Positions 46,014 to 55,979 of a stretch of DNA of 64,000 bases are shown here, one piece after another. The DNA comes from Piscinibacter sp. HJYY11 (GTDB lineage: Bacteria > Pseudomonadota > Gammaproteobacteria > Burkholderiales > Burkholderiaceae_C): assembly GCF_016735515.1 (NCBI RefSeq), contig NZ_JAERQZ010000001.1, positions 4,824,746 through 4,888,745 on the forward strand, given 5' to 3'. The notes under the pieces were generated by a model. It worked only from the letters and a program-made list of their open reading frames with translations. It searched no databases and was not told the origin of the DNA. A program made the position numbers and the translations under genes. Within the stretch, counting starts at the first letter, position 1; every line of letters begins with the position of its first letter.

Positions 46014-48923
46014 ATGTCCGTCTTGTCTGCCGTTCAATCCGTGGTGCAAGCTGTGCTGGCCGCCCTCGGGCCCAGTCAGAACCAGCGCCTCCTGCGGCTG
46101 CACACTCCCCTCGGCCCGAATGTTCTCCTCGCTGAGCGCCTGGTCGGCACGGAAACGATCGGTCCGCGTGCACCCGGGGTTACGCCGGCCTCCGGTTTCA
46201 AGTTCGAAGTGCTGGCCCTCAGCACCAACGCTCATCTGCGTCTCAAGGACCTGATCGGCCAGCCGGTTCGCGTGGACCTGCTCACGGCGCAGAGTGCGAC
46301 GACGCTGCGCCCGTTCCACGGCCATGTCACCGCCTTTGCGCTGCTGGGGAGCGATGGCGGCCTGGCCCGCTACAAGCTCACCATCGAGCCTTGGTTGAGT
46401 TTCCTGGCCCATCGGCAAGATGCTTGGGTCTTCCAGGACAAGACGGTCATGGAGATCGTCGACGAGGTCTTTGCCGACTACCAGGCCCAGGGCAAGCTCG
46501 CGCCCGTGTGGCGTTGGGATGTGGCCGACGCCAGCGTCTATGCCCGCCGCAGCCTCTGCGTGCAGTACCACGAGAGCGACCTCGCATTCGTGCAGCGTCT
46601 GATGGCGGAAGAGGGGCTCTTCTGCTGGTTCGAACATGAGGCAGGCGAAGGCGAAACGCTCGGCCAGCACACGCTCGTGATCGCCGACCACAACGGCTGC
46701 TTCCGGCCCAACGCGCAGTCGCGCGTGCGCTTCACCCAGAGTGCATCGGCAAGCTTCAAGGAAGACAGCATCACCCGCTTCGATGAAGCGCGCCGTGTTG
46801 CCCCGACGGTCCTGTCGGCTGCCAGCTGGGACTACCGTTCCGTGTCGCAGCCCGCGGCGGAGTCCACTGGCGATGAGCGTGTGGTGCCAGAGGCGCTGAG
46901 CTTGGCCTTGCACGACCAGCCTGGCGCCTACGCGTACGAGACCCCGTCTCAGGCTGAGCGTCTGGTGCGTCGCCATCTCGAAGCTCTGCAGGCGCCCGCG
47001 TATCGCTACCAAGGCGAAGGCTCGTGGCGTCATGCGACTTGCGGCACCACCTTCTCGCTCGCCGAGCACCCGAGTGTGGCCGCCGCCGACGAGTGGGTTG
47101 TGTTGACTGTGCAGCACCGTGCACGAAACAACATCACGGTCGATCTTGCGACCAGCCTGCAATCGCTGCTCGGCAAGGTGCCGCAAAGCTTTGCCGGCTC
47201 GGGCAGCGAAGCGGCGGTGGACGAATCGCCCAAGCGTGCTGCACGTCCCAGCCTGTTCCGTGGCCCTGCGAATCAGACCACCGAGCCTTTGTACCTCGCC
47301 CGCTTCTTTGCGCAAGACGCTGGCCTGCCGGTGCGTGGCGTTCCGTGCAAAGGCGAACACGGCGATCTGACGTTCACCCGTCCGCATGTCACCGGCACCC
47401 AAACCGCGATCGTCGTGGGCCTGGGCGAGCCTGTGCACACCGACCGCGACGGCCGGATCAAGATCCAGTTCCACTGGCAGCGAGGCGACCAGAGCGCGCT
47501 GCGTCTCGATCACGCATCGGGCAGCAACGCGCCGGGAGACGACAGCACCGGTACCTGGGTGCGCGTGGCGCAGCCCTGGTCGGGCGTCAACTGGGGCGGG
47601 CATTTCACGCCGCGGCTCGGGCAGGAAGTGCTGGTCAGCTTCATCGAAGACGACATCGACCGCCCGGTGGTGATCGGCAGCGCCTACAACGGCGTCGGCA
47701 GCGCCGATGCGCAAGGCAACCAGGTGGCTGCGGGCGCCGGCACGTCGACCGGCAACGCGGGCGCCTGGTTCCCTGGCACGCAAAAGGCGGGCGAGCTGGA
47801 AGGTCATCAGCATACCCAGGTGCTGGCTGGGTTCAAGAGCCAGAGCCTGGAGGCGAGCGCCAGCGGCACTGGCGGCTACAACCAGCTGGTGTTCGACGAC
47901 ACACCGTCTCAGGCGCGTGCGCAGCTTTCCAGCACCACGGCCTCGAGTTGGCTGCAGATCGGCCACCTGCTGCAACAGAACGACAACCAGCGCCTTGCCA
48001 AGCGAGGCCACGGGCTGGACCTTGGCACCACGGCCTATGGCGCAGTGCGAGCGGGTGCAGGGCTGTATCTCAGCGCCCATGCGCGAGCGAAAGGCAGTCT
48101 ATCCAGTGGCCAACCGGCCGATGCGCGGGCTGCGGTGGCGCAGCTCGAAGCTGCTGCAGAGCTCACTCAAACACTCAACGAAACAGCACAGAAGCACAAC
48201 GCCAAGCTGAGCGGAGAGCCGCAGCCGAAGGACTTGCCGGTACGCAAGGGTCAGCAGTCGAGCGTGGAGAGCCTGGGTAGCAACGACAGCCGGGGCGATG
48301 GGGCATCTGCCGAAAGCGGCGAAATTCCAGCCATCCAAGGTGGGAGCGGCAGTGTGAGCGCCTGGAGTCGCCCCGAACTTCTGGTCAGCGCGCCGGGCGG
48401 TGTCGGGAGCGCCACACCGGCTGACAACGTGGTGAGCGCTGGCACAAACGTAAGCATCAGCGCCGGCCAAGACGTCAACCTCGAAAGTCAGCGAAACACG
48501 GCATGGGCAGTGGAGAGTGGCCTGACCCTCTTCACCTATGGCAAGGCGCAGAACAATCACAAACCGAATGCCGAGACGGGCATGCAACTGCACGCGGTCA
48601 GCGGAAGCGTGAGCGTCCAGGCGCAAGGCAGCACGCTGCACTTCACGGCTGACAAGGCGGTGGCCGTGACGAGCGTGACCAGTGCAATCACCATCGGCGC
48701 GCCCAAGCACGTGCTGCTCACGGCGGGCGGTGCCTCCTTGCGCATCACCAACGGCAGCATCACGCTGACCACCAGCGGGACTGCGCAGTTCAAGGCGGCG
48801 ATGAAGGAGTTGACGGGGGCGGGCAGCGCTTCGGCTTCTCTGAGCTTGCCAAAAGTAGGCAAGTTGTCGGAGTGCGCGACCGCCTTGGCTTCGGCAGGCG
48901 CGAGCGGCGCGAGCGCCATCTGA
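46014..48923 (+). CDS. vgrG: T6SS tip protein VgrG (second copy)
   Basis: A 969-residue VgrG. It contains the gp27-like part (about 25-400), the OB-fold motif TWVRVAQPWSGVNWGGHFTP with VLVSFIEDDIDRPVVIGSAYNG near residue 540, the triple-helix needle, and DUF2345 to about residue 935. The tail ends Ala/Ser/Gly-rich without the transthyretin-like domain of the other VgrG, consistent with using the separate DUF4123 adaptor encoded next. No Shine-Dalgarno sequence is seen before the ATG at 46014. It is probably transcribed with the clpV operon or from a promoter in the structured gap. Confidence 0.94.
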   Translation: MSVLSAVQSVVQAVLAALGPSQNQRLLRLHTPLGPNVLLAERLVGTETIGPRAPGVTPASGFKFEVLALSTNAHLRLKDLIGQPVRVDLLTAQSATTLRPFHGHVTAFALLGSDGGLARYKLTIEPWLSFLAHRQDAWVFQDKTVMEIVDEVFADYQAQGKLAPVWRWDVADASVYARRSLCVQYHESDLAFVQRLMAEEGLFCWFEHEAGEGETLGQHTLVIADHNGCFRPNAQSRVRFTQSASASFKEDSITRFDEARRVAPTVLSAASWDYRSVSQPAAESTGDERVVPEALSLALHDQPGAYAYETPSQAERLVRRHLEALQAPAYRYQGEGSWRHATCGTTFSLAEHPSVAAADEWVVLTVQHRARNNITVDLATSLQSLLGKVPQSFAGSGSEAAVDESPKRAARPSLFRGPANQTTEPLYLARFFAQDAGLPVRGVPCKGEHGDLTFTRPHVTGTQTAIVVGLGEPVHTDRDGRIKIQFHWQRGDQSALRLDHASGSNAPGDDSTGTWVRVAQPWSGVNWGGHFTPRLGQEVLVSFIEDDIDRPVVIGSAYNGVGSADAQGNQVAAGAGTSTGNAGAWFPGTQKAGELEGHQHTQVLAGFKSQSLEASASGTGGYNQLVFDDTPSQARAQLSSTTASSWLQIGHLLQQNDNQRLAKRGHGLDLGTTAYGAVRAGAGLYLSAHARAKGSLSSGQPADARAAVAQLEAAAELTQTLNETAQKHNAKLSGEPQPKDLPVRKGQQSSVESLGSNDSRGDGASAESGEIPAIQGGSGSVSAWSRPELLVSAPGGVGSATPADNVVSAGTNVSISAGQDVNLESQRNTAWAVESGLTLFTYGKAQNNHKPNAETGMQLHAVSGSVSVQAQGSTLHFTADKAVAVTSVTSAITIGAPKHVLLTAGGASLRITNGSITLTTSGTAQFKAAMKELTGAGSASASLSLPKVGKLSECATALASAGASGASAI

Positions 48924-48937
48924 TGCGTTAAGACCGC

Positions 48938-49918
48938 ATGAGCGTCGACGCGTTGGCTGTCACCTTGGCGGCGTCATTGACATCGGGCATCCCGATGTTC
49001 GCGCTGATTGATCCACTGTTGGGCGAGCCCATTCCTCTTGAGCGGGGTGATGTCGCCGATATGGCCGCTTTGACGAAGGCACGAGAGCGGACATGGTTGC
49101 GACCTGTTTACTGCATCGAGTTGGCAGCAAGCATCCCCTTGCCTTTGCATCAACACCCCTACTTGGTAGAGATGCATGGTCCCGACGACCCCCAGCTTGC
49201 AGAAACGGTGGAGATGGCCGCCGAGGAGCTGAGCCACAGCCAACTAGAAGGTTTGCGGGCTTCAGGCAGTGCACCACACCGCATCGGCGGTTGGCTGCAA
49301 AGCAGCCTCGCGGCTCCGGAACTCACACGGGCGCTCAGCGCCATGATGCGGGTCAATACTCATGCCATCACAACAGCGCGCTATCAGCGCCTGGCAGATC
49401 GCCGTGTCTTGAGCTGGCTGCGCCAAGTGGTCGGTGACGCGCGAGTCGCAGGACAGCTTGGTCGCATCCAAAGCTGGAGCTACCTTGATCCTTGCGGGCA
49501 TCTGGCGAGTCTCTGCAGCTCCGACGTATTGGCGATCCCGGTGCGCTTGACCCAAAGCGAATGGACAGAATTCATGAAAGGTGATTTGCTGCATCCTGCG
49601 GTGGCCCGGTGGTTGGGCGAGCGAGCGCTGCGTGCGACATCGGGCGATGCGAGTGCGCTCGAGACAACCAGCTGCTACCTGCAGGCGAACGCCGCGCTGG
49701 AGCGCGCGCAGGCCGCCGCGCGGCGCTGGCCCCACCGGTTCACCCGGTTGTCGGATCACGTGACCTGGGCCGTCTTGGCCTTGTTGCATCCCGACATTGA
49801 CCGAAGAGCTGACGTGGCGCACTTGCTCAACGAGCGGCCCCTCACCAATGAACCCGTCGAAACCGTTGACGACTTGAGCGCCACACTCAGCGCCATCTGC
49901 CAGAAGGTCTCCACATGA
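48938..49918 (+). CDS. DUF4123-type T6SS effector adaptor
   Basis: A 326-residue protein matching the DUF4123 (TEC/Tap) chaperone pattern: FALIDPLLGEPIPL near the start, RPVYCIELAASIPLPLHQHP, and the central RYQRLADRRVLSWLRQVVGD onward, where family members resemble FRFYDPRVL. These adaptors load a specific effector onto VgrG and are not secreted in bulk. It starts 15 bp after vgrG and overlaps the next gene by four bases (ATGA), so the order VgrG-adaptor-effector is intact. It lies in the less GC-rich part of the locus. Confidence 0.85.
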   Translation: MSVDALAVTLAASLTSGIPMFALIDPLLGEPIPLERGDVADMAALTKARERTWLRPVYCIELAASIPLPLHQHPYLVEMHGPDDPQLAETVEMAAEELSHSQLEGLRASGSAPHRIGGWLQSSLAAPELTRALSAMMRVNTHAITTARYQRLADRRVLSWLRQVVGDARVAGQLGRIQSWSYLDPCGHLASLCSSDVLAIPVRLTQSEWTEFMKGDLLHPAVARWLGERALRATSGDASALETTSCYLQANAALERAQAAARRWPHRFTRLSDHVTWAVLALLHPDIDRRADVAHLLNERPLTNEPVETVDDLSATLSAICQKVST

Positions 49919-52902
49919 GCACCCAACAAACACAGCAGGGCTGCGACGCCTGTAACAAGAGCGGTCTGTCGTTGCTGTTGTTGCGTCCCAGTCCTATCGC
50001 CACACACAGCGACATGCAGGCACCTGGCTCAGCCAACGCTGTGGCCGACGCTGCACTGGTCACCCCCTTTATCCCCGCTGGGCTCACAGAAAGCCGCCCT
50101 GTGCTGCGCCTGCTGCGGGAGGGCTTTGTCCACCTGTACATTCCGAGCAAGGATCTCTGGCGTTGCTGGCGCGTGACTGAGCACGCCGATGTGCTGGAGC
50201 AGAACCACCCTCTGTTCGCCACTCCCTCAGTCGATGCGTCGTGTTGCCGCAAGGGGCACAACACCTCGGGCTTCAAGCTCATCCATATCCCTCAGGCGCA
50301 TGAACTCATGGGCCAGAGCATCTGGCTGGCCTTCAGTGCCAACCGATGGAGCGACAAACTCAAAAGCCAGAACAAGGCCAACCCCAAGGCCATGGTAGAG
50401 GTCAAGCTTGGCAGCACCACTGCCCCGGCCTTCAAACCCGATGCTCAGGCCCTCAAGCGCCAACTGCTCGAATGCAATGTAGGCACTTGGCGGCTGCCCA
50501 AGGTGGACGAGGGCTTGCAGCCCCTGTTTCGCTTCAACAGCCTGAGCGACGATGCTGAAGTTCAGCATCTCGCCCAGACCCTGCAAAACGCTGCATCAGT
50601 CCACCCCAAGACGCTGGGGCACGAACTGGCCGTCGTGCTGCCCGACCCTGTGGGCTATGCGGCGGAGCTCAACGCGTTGCGGCTGATCGCCGACAAGCGT
50701 GGCCAGCAATTGCCCTTGGAAGACCAGCACAAGCTGCAGAGCCACTTTGTGCTCAAAGGCTTGATCGACAACGTCGCTGACAAGCGGGCCCTGGACACCT
50801 GGGCCATGGTGATATCCAAGCGCGAATTCGACCGCATCACCCGTCAGCCTGCCATGAAGGGTCGGTGGGTGTCGCTGGATGGCACCGTGACGGTGGAGTC
50901 CAACGGCAGCACACCGCCGGGCGTGCGCGATGACGCGATGGGGCGCTACTGGATGGAGGGACGTGAGGAAGTGGTGGCCCAGAAGCTCCCCGAGTTCCAG
51001 GCCAAAGCCAAGAAAGAGATCGAGAAGGGCTACGACCCAGTGGCAAGCGAGCTGTGGCTCAGAGCTCTGGAAGACAAGACACGCAAAGCGCTCGAACCCT
51101 ATGAACGGCAGTGGTTGGCCGGGCGTGACCATGCGGCTGTGGCGCAGTACTTTGCGCTGCACTTCGACGACGCTGAACGCAACCGCCCCAGCACAGTGCA
51201 ACAACACAGCCCGGGCGACACCTACATCAGAGAGTCGGCGCACATCGACGGCCCGCCGCCGAAGACATCGGTGCAATTGCTTGATGCCTACATGGCGGCC
51301 TACTACAAGCAACCCGAAGATCCCCAGGCCTTTGCGGTGAGGGCCATGGTGGCCAACCAGAAAGACCTGTTCACCGAGTTGAGCAAGCAGTTGGCAGGTG
51401 ATCCCAACGTGGACAAGGACGCCGAGGAGAAAGCTGCGGAAGAGGGTGAAGACAAAGTCGGTGGCATGCGGGACAAGTCGGTGGACTTCATCAAAGGGCT
51501 GCTCGAAGTCAAGGGCGAGCACTTCAAGGTCAAGTACAGCTGGCTGACCAACGCCACACTGAGTCTCGCCATGGGGCCGATGACCAACCTCAGTGCGGCT
51601 CTTACCACCTATTTCACTTTGGAAAGGGCAGATGCCCTCAAGGGGCGCCGCTGGGCGGCAGCACTGGCCATGAACGCAGCGGCCTGGTTCGGGGGCATGA
51701 ACACGGCGCTCAAGTCGGCCATGGGCCAGCGCGTGGTGCGGCCCGTGCTGGTGAGCTTTTGGTTAGAACAAGGTATGGTGAACCGGGCCATCCTGGGGCC
51801 GCGTGGGGAGTTCCACGGCTGGATGGGTGCGCGTGTCGGTGGCAAGACGCTGGTCACGGTGCTCACCGACACCGAACGGCTGGCCAGCGGGCCGCTGGAC
51901 ATCAAGGCCCTGGTCACGGGCGCAGACGCTTCTAATGTGGCCCGAGGCAAAAAGGCCAGCGCCGCTCTGGCCGCGCAGGCCAGCGGCGCGATCGTGCTCA
52001 ACGCAGCCACCGGTCTGACGCCGCAACAGGGCGCGGCCTTGTTTGCGCAGCAAGTGGAAGAGGCACGCAAGATTGGCGGCACCATTCGCGCAGCCCTCCC
52101 CCAGGGCGCCAAGGCCGTGACGATGAGCATTGATGGTCGCCTGGCCCTGGCCAGCGTGATCGTGCAGACCATCGGCATCATCAATGGTGCGAAGGCGGTG
52201 AACAAAGCCGAGGATGCCCTGAAGGCCGCAACCGACGCTGACCGTGCAGCCAAGGAGAAGGCGCTGCGCGATGCCAAGCTGGGCTACATGGACAGCCTGG
52301 GTGGTTTGGTGGCTGGGAGCCTGGATGCCATACGCGTGGCGGGCGAGGCCATGAACCTGCAGCGCGGGGCGGCGGCTGGGGCGACCGCGCTGAACTCGAT
52401 TCATGCGCTGAAGTTCGGCGCGCAGGTGGCGGGCGTTTTTGGGGGAGGCTTGAATGGTTATGTGAGCTATTTGAAGGCTGGCCAAGCACGTAAGGACGGG
52501 ACTGACTCTGTCGCGCTGTTGCACTACTTCGCTGGTTCTGCCTTTTATGGAACGGGAGCAACCGCGTTGGCTCCCGTCGCCGCCTCTGGTCTTAACTATC
52601 TGGCTGCCCGCCAAATCGGCGGCAAGATGGTGCAAGGTGCCGCTGTTCGACTCGCTGCTGGCGTGGCCGCAGGCGGGTGGGTTCCGATCGCCGGTTGGGT
52701 GTTGCTGGGGGTCGGGATCGCGGCCTCAGTTGGAGCGGCCATCTTGGAGCCCACTCCCCTAGAAGCTTGGGCTCGGCAAACGCCTTTTGGCAAGGGGCCG
52801 GGCGGGGAGAAATTCAAGACCTTGGAAGAGCAAAACAAGGCGTTGAACAAGACTTTGGGTCTTTCCGCCCAATCCGAGACAACTGAGGCCCGGGCGGCGT
52901 GA
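49915..52902 (+). CDS. VasX/BTH_I2691-like membrane-active T6SS effector
   Basis: A 995-residue protein. The N-terminus has CDACNKSGLSLLLLRPSPIA (C10, C13), then FIPAGLTESRPVLRLLREGF with VHLYIPSKD, the pattern of the VasX-type effector N-domain. Residues about 330-535 are charged and helical. From about 545 to 965 there are repeated hydrophobic stretches, for example LSLAMGPMTNLSAALTTYF and VPIAGWVLLGVGIAASVGAA, suited to membrane insertion. VasX is a colicin-like pore former, so this is probably an ion-leaking toxin. It is preceded by its DUF4123 adaptor and overlaps its putative membrane immunity gene (GTGA). Confidence 0.85.
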   Translation: MSTQQTQQGCDACNKSGLSLLLLRPSPIATHSDMQAPGSANAVADAALVTPFIPAGLTESRPVLRLLREGFVHLYIPSKDLWRCWRVTEHADVLEQNHPLFATPSVDASCCRKGHNTSGFKLIHIPQAHELMGQSIWLAFSANRWSDKLKSQNKANPKAMVEVKLGSTTAPAFKPDAQALKRQLLECNVGTWRLPKVDEGLQPLFRFNSLSDDAEVQHLAQTLQNAASVHPKTLGHELAVVLPDPVGYAAELNALRLIADKRGQQLPLEDQHKLQSHFVLKGLIDNVADKRALDTWAMVISKREFDRITRQPAMKGRWVSLDGTVTVESNGSTPPGVRDDAMGRYWMEGREEVVAQKLPEFQAKAKKEIEKGYDPVASELWLRALEDKTRKALEPYERQWLAGRDHAAVAQYFALHFDDAERNRPSTVQQHSPGDTYIRESAHIDGPPPKTSVQLLDAYMAAYYKQPEDPQAFAVRAMVANQKDLFTELSKQLAGDPNVDKDAEEKAAEEGEDKVGGMRDKSVDFIKGLLEVKGEHFKVKYSWLTNATLSLAMGPMTNLSAALTTYFTLERADALKGRRWAAALAMNAAAWFGGMNTALKSAMGQRVVRPVLVSFWLEQGMVNRAILGPRGEFHGWMGARVGGKTLVTVLTDTERLASGPLDIKALVTGADASNVARGKKASAALAAQASGAIVLNAATGLTPQQGAALFAQQVEEARKIGGTIRAALPQGAKAVTMSIDGRLALASVIVQTIGIINGAKAVNKAEDALKAATDADRAAKEKALRDAKLGYMDSLGGLVAGSLDAIRVAGEAMNLQRGAAAGATALNSIHALKFGAQVAGVFGGGLNGYVSYLKAGQARKDGTDSVALLHYFAGSAFYGTGATALAPVAASGLNYLAARQIGGKMVQGAAVRLAAGVAAGGWVPIAGWVLLGVGIAASVGAAILEPTPLEAWARQTPFGKGPGGEKFKTLEEQNKALNKTLGLSAQSETTEARAA

Positions 52903-53879
52903 GCAACCCAGTCAAACCCCATGCGGTGTACGTACAGGACCTTCTAGCCGCGCCGCAGGTCACCACGAACGGTTGGGTACGGGGGGTCTACCAGCACGCC
53001 ATCGAATACACCACATTTGACCGGAGCGTACGGGGGGTCCCATTTCTGTTCGGTGGAGTTGGTATTGCTTCGTTGGCATTCTTTGCCGGTGGAACGAGTT
53101 TCTCTCTGTTCGCAGAGTCAATTGCTGATGGCGGATCGTTGTTCTCATGGGCAACGTTGATCGGGACCTTGCTGTGGACGGGGGCTGCCCTCTTCGCCCT
53201 CATCCACTACGGCCGCCGTGAGTTCTTCCGTCCGCTGGACTTGCCCATCATCTTCGACCGCCAGCGTCGCAAGGTGTACCGCCTAGACCAAACACCACCC
53301 CGCGGCGTGTTCAGTGCCTTCAAGCCCTGGCCCATCCGCTATGTGGAGCACGACTGGGACGACATCGTGGCCGAGCATGGGGTGGTCACTTTCACAACGG
53401 GCAGCTCTGTGCACCGCCAGCACACCCTGGCCTTGATGGTGCGTGACAAGAATCCTGGCGAATTCAAGGGTGAGATCACGCCCGACAACACACCACCGTA
53501 TGTCGATGGCTTCGTCTTCGGCGACCCAAAGACGCTCAGCGAATTGACGACGCCCCGCGTGTGGGAGCACGTGCGCCGCTACATGAACGAGAACGGCCCG
53601 GCGCTGCCACCTGGCGAACATTTGGCCGATACCAGCGTGCCCATGACCTGGTGGGACAGCTTGGACGCCGTCAGCGTGTTCGGCCCAGGCCATCTAAAGC
53701 GCTGGCGCGAGCGCTGGGGCTGGATGACGATCATGCATCTGCTCTCACCCCTGATGCTGCCCCTGGCCGTGCTGATGGCCACCACGAACTGGCTAAGCTA
53801 CAAGACGGCGTATCCCGTGCAGTGGCCGCAGGAAGTGCGGCACAGGATCGGCCCCCCAATGGCGACCGGCTCAGTGTGA
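52899..53879 (+). CDS. DUF6708-like membrane protein, putative immunity to the VasX-like effector
   Basis: A 326-residue protein starting at a GTG (52899) that overlaps the effector stop by four bases. Two membrane helices lie near residues 45-65 and 80-103, and a third near 275-297 (IMHLLSPLMLPLAVLMATTN). The central soluble part has PIIFDRQRRKVYRLDQTPPR and an EHDWDDIVAEHG region, which I associate with the DUF6708 family found beside such effectors. A membrane-resident protein is the expected antidote to a pore former. The assignment is by position plus topology. It is the last T6SS gene. Confidence 0.72.
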   Translation: MSNPVKPHAVYVQDLLAAPQVTTNGWVRGVYQHAIEYTTFDRSVRGVPFLFGGVGIASLAFFAGGTSFSLFAESIADGGSLFSWATLIGTLLWTGAALFALIHYGRREFFRPLDLPIIFDRQRRKVYRLDQTPPRGVFSAFKPWPIRYVEHDWDDIVAEHGVVTFTTGSSVHRQHTLALMVRDKNPGEFKGEITPDNTPPYVDGFVFGDPKTLSELTTPRVWEHVRRYMNENGPALPPGEHLADTSVPMTWWDSLDAVSVFGPGHLKRWRERWGWMTIMHLLSPLMLPLAVLMATTNWLSYKTAYPVQWPQEVRHRIGPPMATGSV

Positions 53880-54035
53880 TTTGAAGTGTCTCCCGCATGA
53901 ACGGCGTGTCGGCTGAGTTTGGCTCAAACCCGTCGCACTGCAGGCCTTGTCCTACACCCCCACCACCCGGTCCCCCATTGGAGCCCGTGCGCCGCGCGCC
54001 TAGCATCTCCACATCAGCGTCACCTGGAGCGCCCC

Positions 54036-54677
54036 ATGCCGCACACCCACTCCGCCCAGCAGCCGCCGCGCCACTTCTCCATGTTGCGCGGCTTCCACCT
54101 CGCCGACTTCGTCACCCTCGGCAACGCCGCCTGCGGCACCCTCGCGGTGTTTCTCGCCATGGCCTACATGAACTCGCACGCGTTGCAGCAGTTCTACGCC
54201 GCTGCCGTGATGGCCCCGTTGGCGTTTGTATTCGACGTCCTCGACGGCCGCATCGCCCGCTGGCGTCAGACCCACTCCGCGCTCGGCCGCGAGCTTGATT
54301 CCCTCGCCGACATCGTCTCCTTCGGCGTCGCCCCCGCCGCACTCGGCTATGCAGCCGGCCTGCAAGGTGGCTGGGACGTGATGGCCCTCGTCTACTTCGT
54401 CTGTTGCGGCGTCTCGCGCCTCGCGCGCTACAACGTCACGGCCGAGTCGCTGTCGGGTGAAGACGCCAAAGTGCGCTATTTCGAAGGCACGCCGATCCCG
54501 ACGAGTGTGTTGCTGGTCGGCGTACTGGCCCTGGCGGCTTCGATGGGTGCGCTGGGCGAAGGCCTCTGGGGCGGCACCTGGCAGATCGGCCCGTGGGTGC
54601 TCCACCCGCTGTCACTGATGTTCGTGCTCTCCGGCACGCTGATGATCAGCAAGACGCTGCGCATCCCCAAGCTCTGA
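54036..54677 (+). CDS. pssA: CDP-diacylglycerol-serine O-phosphatidyltransferase
   Basis: A 213-residue membrane enzyme that makes phosphatidylserine from CDP-diacylglycerol and serine, the precursor of phosphatidylethanolamine. The CDP-alcohol phosphotransferase motif is DGRIARWRQTHSALGRELDS followed by LAD. Several hydrophobic helices follow. It belongs to the type II integral-membrane class, not the E. coli type. I chose the ATG at 54036, with GGAG about six bases upstream; a longer reading to 53919 has no membrane or signal logic. It is a housekeeping gene just outside the T6SS and convergent with the thiolase. Confidence 0.93.
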   Translation: MPHTHSAQQPPRHFSMLRGFHLADFVTLGNAACGTLAVFLAMAYMNSHALQQFYAAAVMAPLAFVFDVLDGRIARWRQTHSALGRELDSLADIVSFGVAPAALGYAAGLQGGWDVMALVYFVCCGVSRLARYNVTAESLSGEDAKVRYFEGTPIPTSVLLVGVLALAASMGALGEGLWGGTWQIGPWVLHPLSLMFVLSGTLMISKTLRIPKL

Positions 54678-54679
54678 TC

Positions 54680-54704
54680 GAGCGGGGCGCGCAGCGTCCC
54701 GCTC
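54680..54704. terminator. Hairpin between convergent pssA and thiolase genes
   Basis: GAGCGGGGCGC and GCGTCCCGCTC pair over 11 bp with one G-T wobble and a GCA loop, two bases after the pssA stop and four before the thiolase stop. There is no T-run, so termination may be structural or bidirectional. Confidence 0.45.
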
Positions 54705-54707
54705 ACA

Positions 54708-55892
54708 TCACATGCGCTCGAACACAGCGGCAATGCCCTGTCCGCCGCCGATGCACATCGTCACGAGCGCATAGCGCCCCTGCGTGCGCTGCAGTTCATA
54801 CAGCGCCTTGACCGTGATGATCGCGCCGGTCGCCCCCACCGGGTGGCCGAGCGAGATGCCGGATCCGTTAGGGTTGACCTTGGCCGGGTCGAGGCCGAGG
54901 TCCTTGCTCACGGCGCAGGCCTGCGCCGCAAACGCCTCGTTGGCCTCGATCACATCAAGATCGCTCACCTGGAGGCCTGCCTTCTCCAGCACCTTGCGCG
55001 TCGCAGGCACCGGGCCGATGCCCATGTAGAGGGGGTCGACACCGGCGTGCGCATACGCCACCAGCCGCGCCATTGGCTTCAGGCCACGGCGCTCGGCCTC
55101 GGCGCGCTCCATCAGCACGACCGCAGCAGCGCCGTCGTTTACGCCCGAGGCGTTGCCGGCGGTCACCGTGCCGCCGTCCTTCTTGAAAGCGGGCTTGAGC
55201 TTGGCCATGTCGTCGAGCTTCGCGTTGAAGCGCACGTGCTCGTCGGTGTCGAAGGTGACCGGGCCCTTGCGGCTCTCCTGCACGATCGGAACGATCTGCT
55301 CCTTGAAGTAGCCGGCCTCGATGGCCTTCTGCGCGCGGCGGTGGCTCTCCAATGCCGCCTCGTCCTGCTGGCCGCGGCTGATGTCCCACTTGGCGGCCAC
55401 GTTCTCGGCGGTAATGCCCATGTGCACGTTGTGGAAGGGGTCGTGCAGGGCACCGACCATCATGTCGACCAGGGTGGCGTTGCCCATGCGCGCGCCCCAG
55501 CGGCCTTGCGGCAGCGAGTAGGGGCCGCGGCTCATGCATTCGGCGCCGCCCGCGACGGCGATCTCGGCGTCGCCGAGCAGGATGCTCTGCGCCGCGCTCA
55601 CCACTGCCTGCAGGCCCGAGCCGCAGAGGCGGTTGACGGTGAGGGCCGGCGTGTCCTGGCCGATGCCGCCTTCGATGGCCGACACCCGCGCGATGTACAT
55701 GTCGCGCGGCTCGGTGTTGATCACGTGGCCGAAGACCACGTGGCCCACGTCCTTGCCGTCGACCTTGGCGCGCGCCAGCGCTTCGCGCGTGACGGTGGCG
55801 CCCATCTGGGTGGGCGTCACGTCCTTCAGCGCGCCGCCGAATGTTCCGATGGCGGTGCGCACACCGCTCACGACCACGACTTCTCGTTTCAT
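54708..55892 (-). CDS. Acetyl-CoA C-acyltransferase (thiolase)
   Basis: A 394-residue thiolase from the ATG at 55892 ([20 protein letters not shown]). The nucleophilic cysteine is C90 in [11 protein letters not shown], and the other catalytic residues are H350 (GHPVGATGA) and C380 (CIGGGQG). It condenses two acyl-CoA units or cleaves beta-ketoacyl-CoA. The sequence is of the PhaA/BktB biosynthetic class, which in Burkholderiales feeds polyhydroxybutyrate. No phaB or phaC is adjacent, so the pathway is not fixed by context. A longer reading to 55961 overlaps the divergent promoter region and is rejected. Confidence 0.95.
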   Translation of the reverse strand: MKREVVVVSGVRTAIGTFGGALKDVTPTQMGATVTREALARAKVDGKDVGHVVFGHVINTEPRDMYIARVSAIEGGIGQDTPALTVNRLCGSGLQAVVSAAQSILLGDAEIAVAGGAECMSRGPYSLPQGRWGARMGNATLVDMMVGALHDPFHNVHMGITAENVAAKWDISRGQQDEAALESHRRAQKAIEAGYFKEQIVPIVQESRKGPVTFDTDEHVRFNAKLDDMAKLKPAFKKDGGTVTAGNASGVNDGAAAVVLMERAEAERRGLKPMARLVAYAHAGVDPLYMGIGPVPATRKVLEKAGLQVSDLDVIEANEAFAAQACAVSKDLGLDPAKVNPNGSGISLGHPVGATGAIITVKALYELQRTQGRYALVTMCIGGGQGIAAVFERM

Positions 55893-55979
55893 GTTGAGCC
55901 TCGATAGGGTTGCAGGGGATGAGCCGCATTGTGAACACATCGACAATGAACGTCCGTCCATTCAACCCATCGAACGACC

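Noticed and set aside
53880..54035. Possible terminator from the GTTTG/CAAAC stem after the last T6SS gene
   Set aside because: The stem is only five base pairs and has no T-run; nothing else in the 156-bp gap is convincing.
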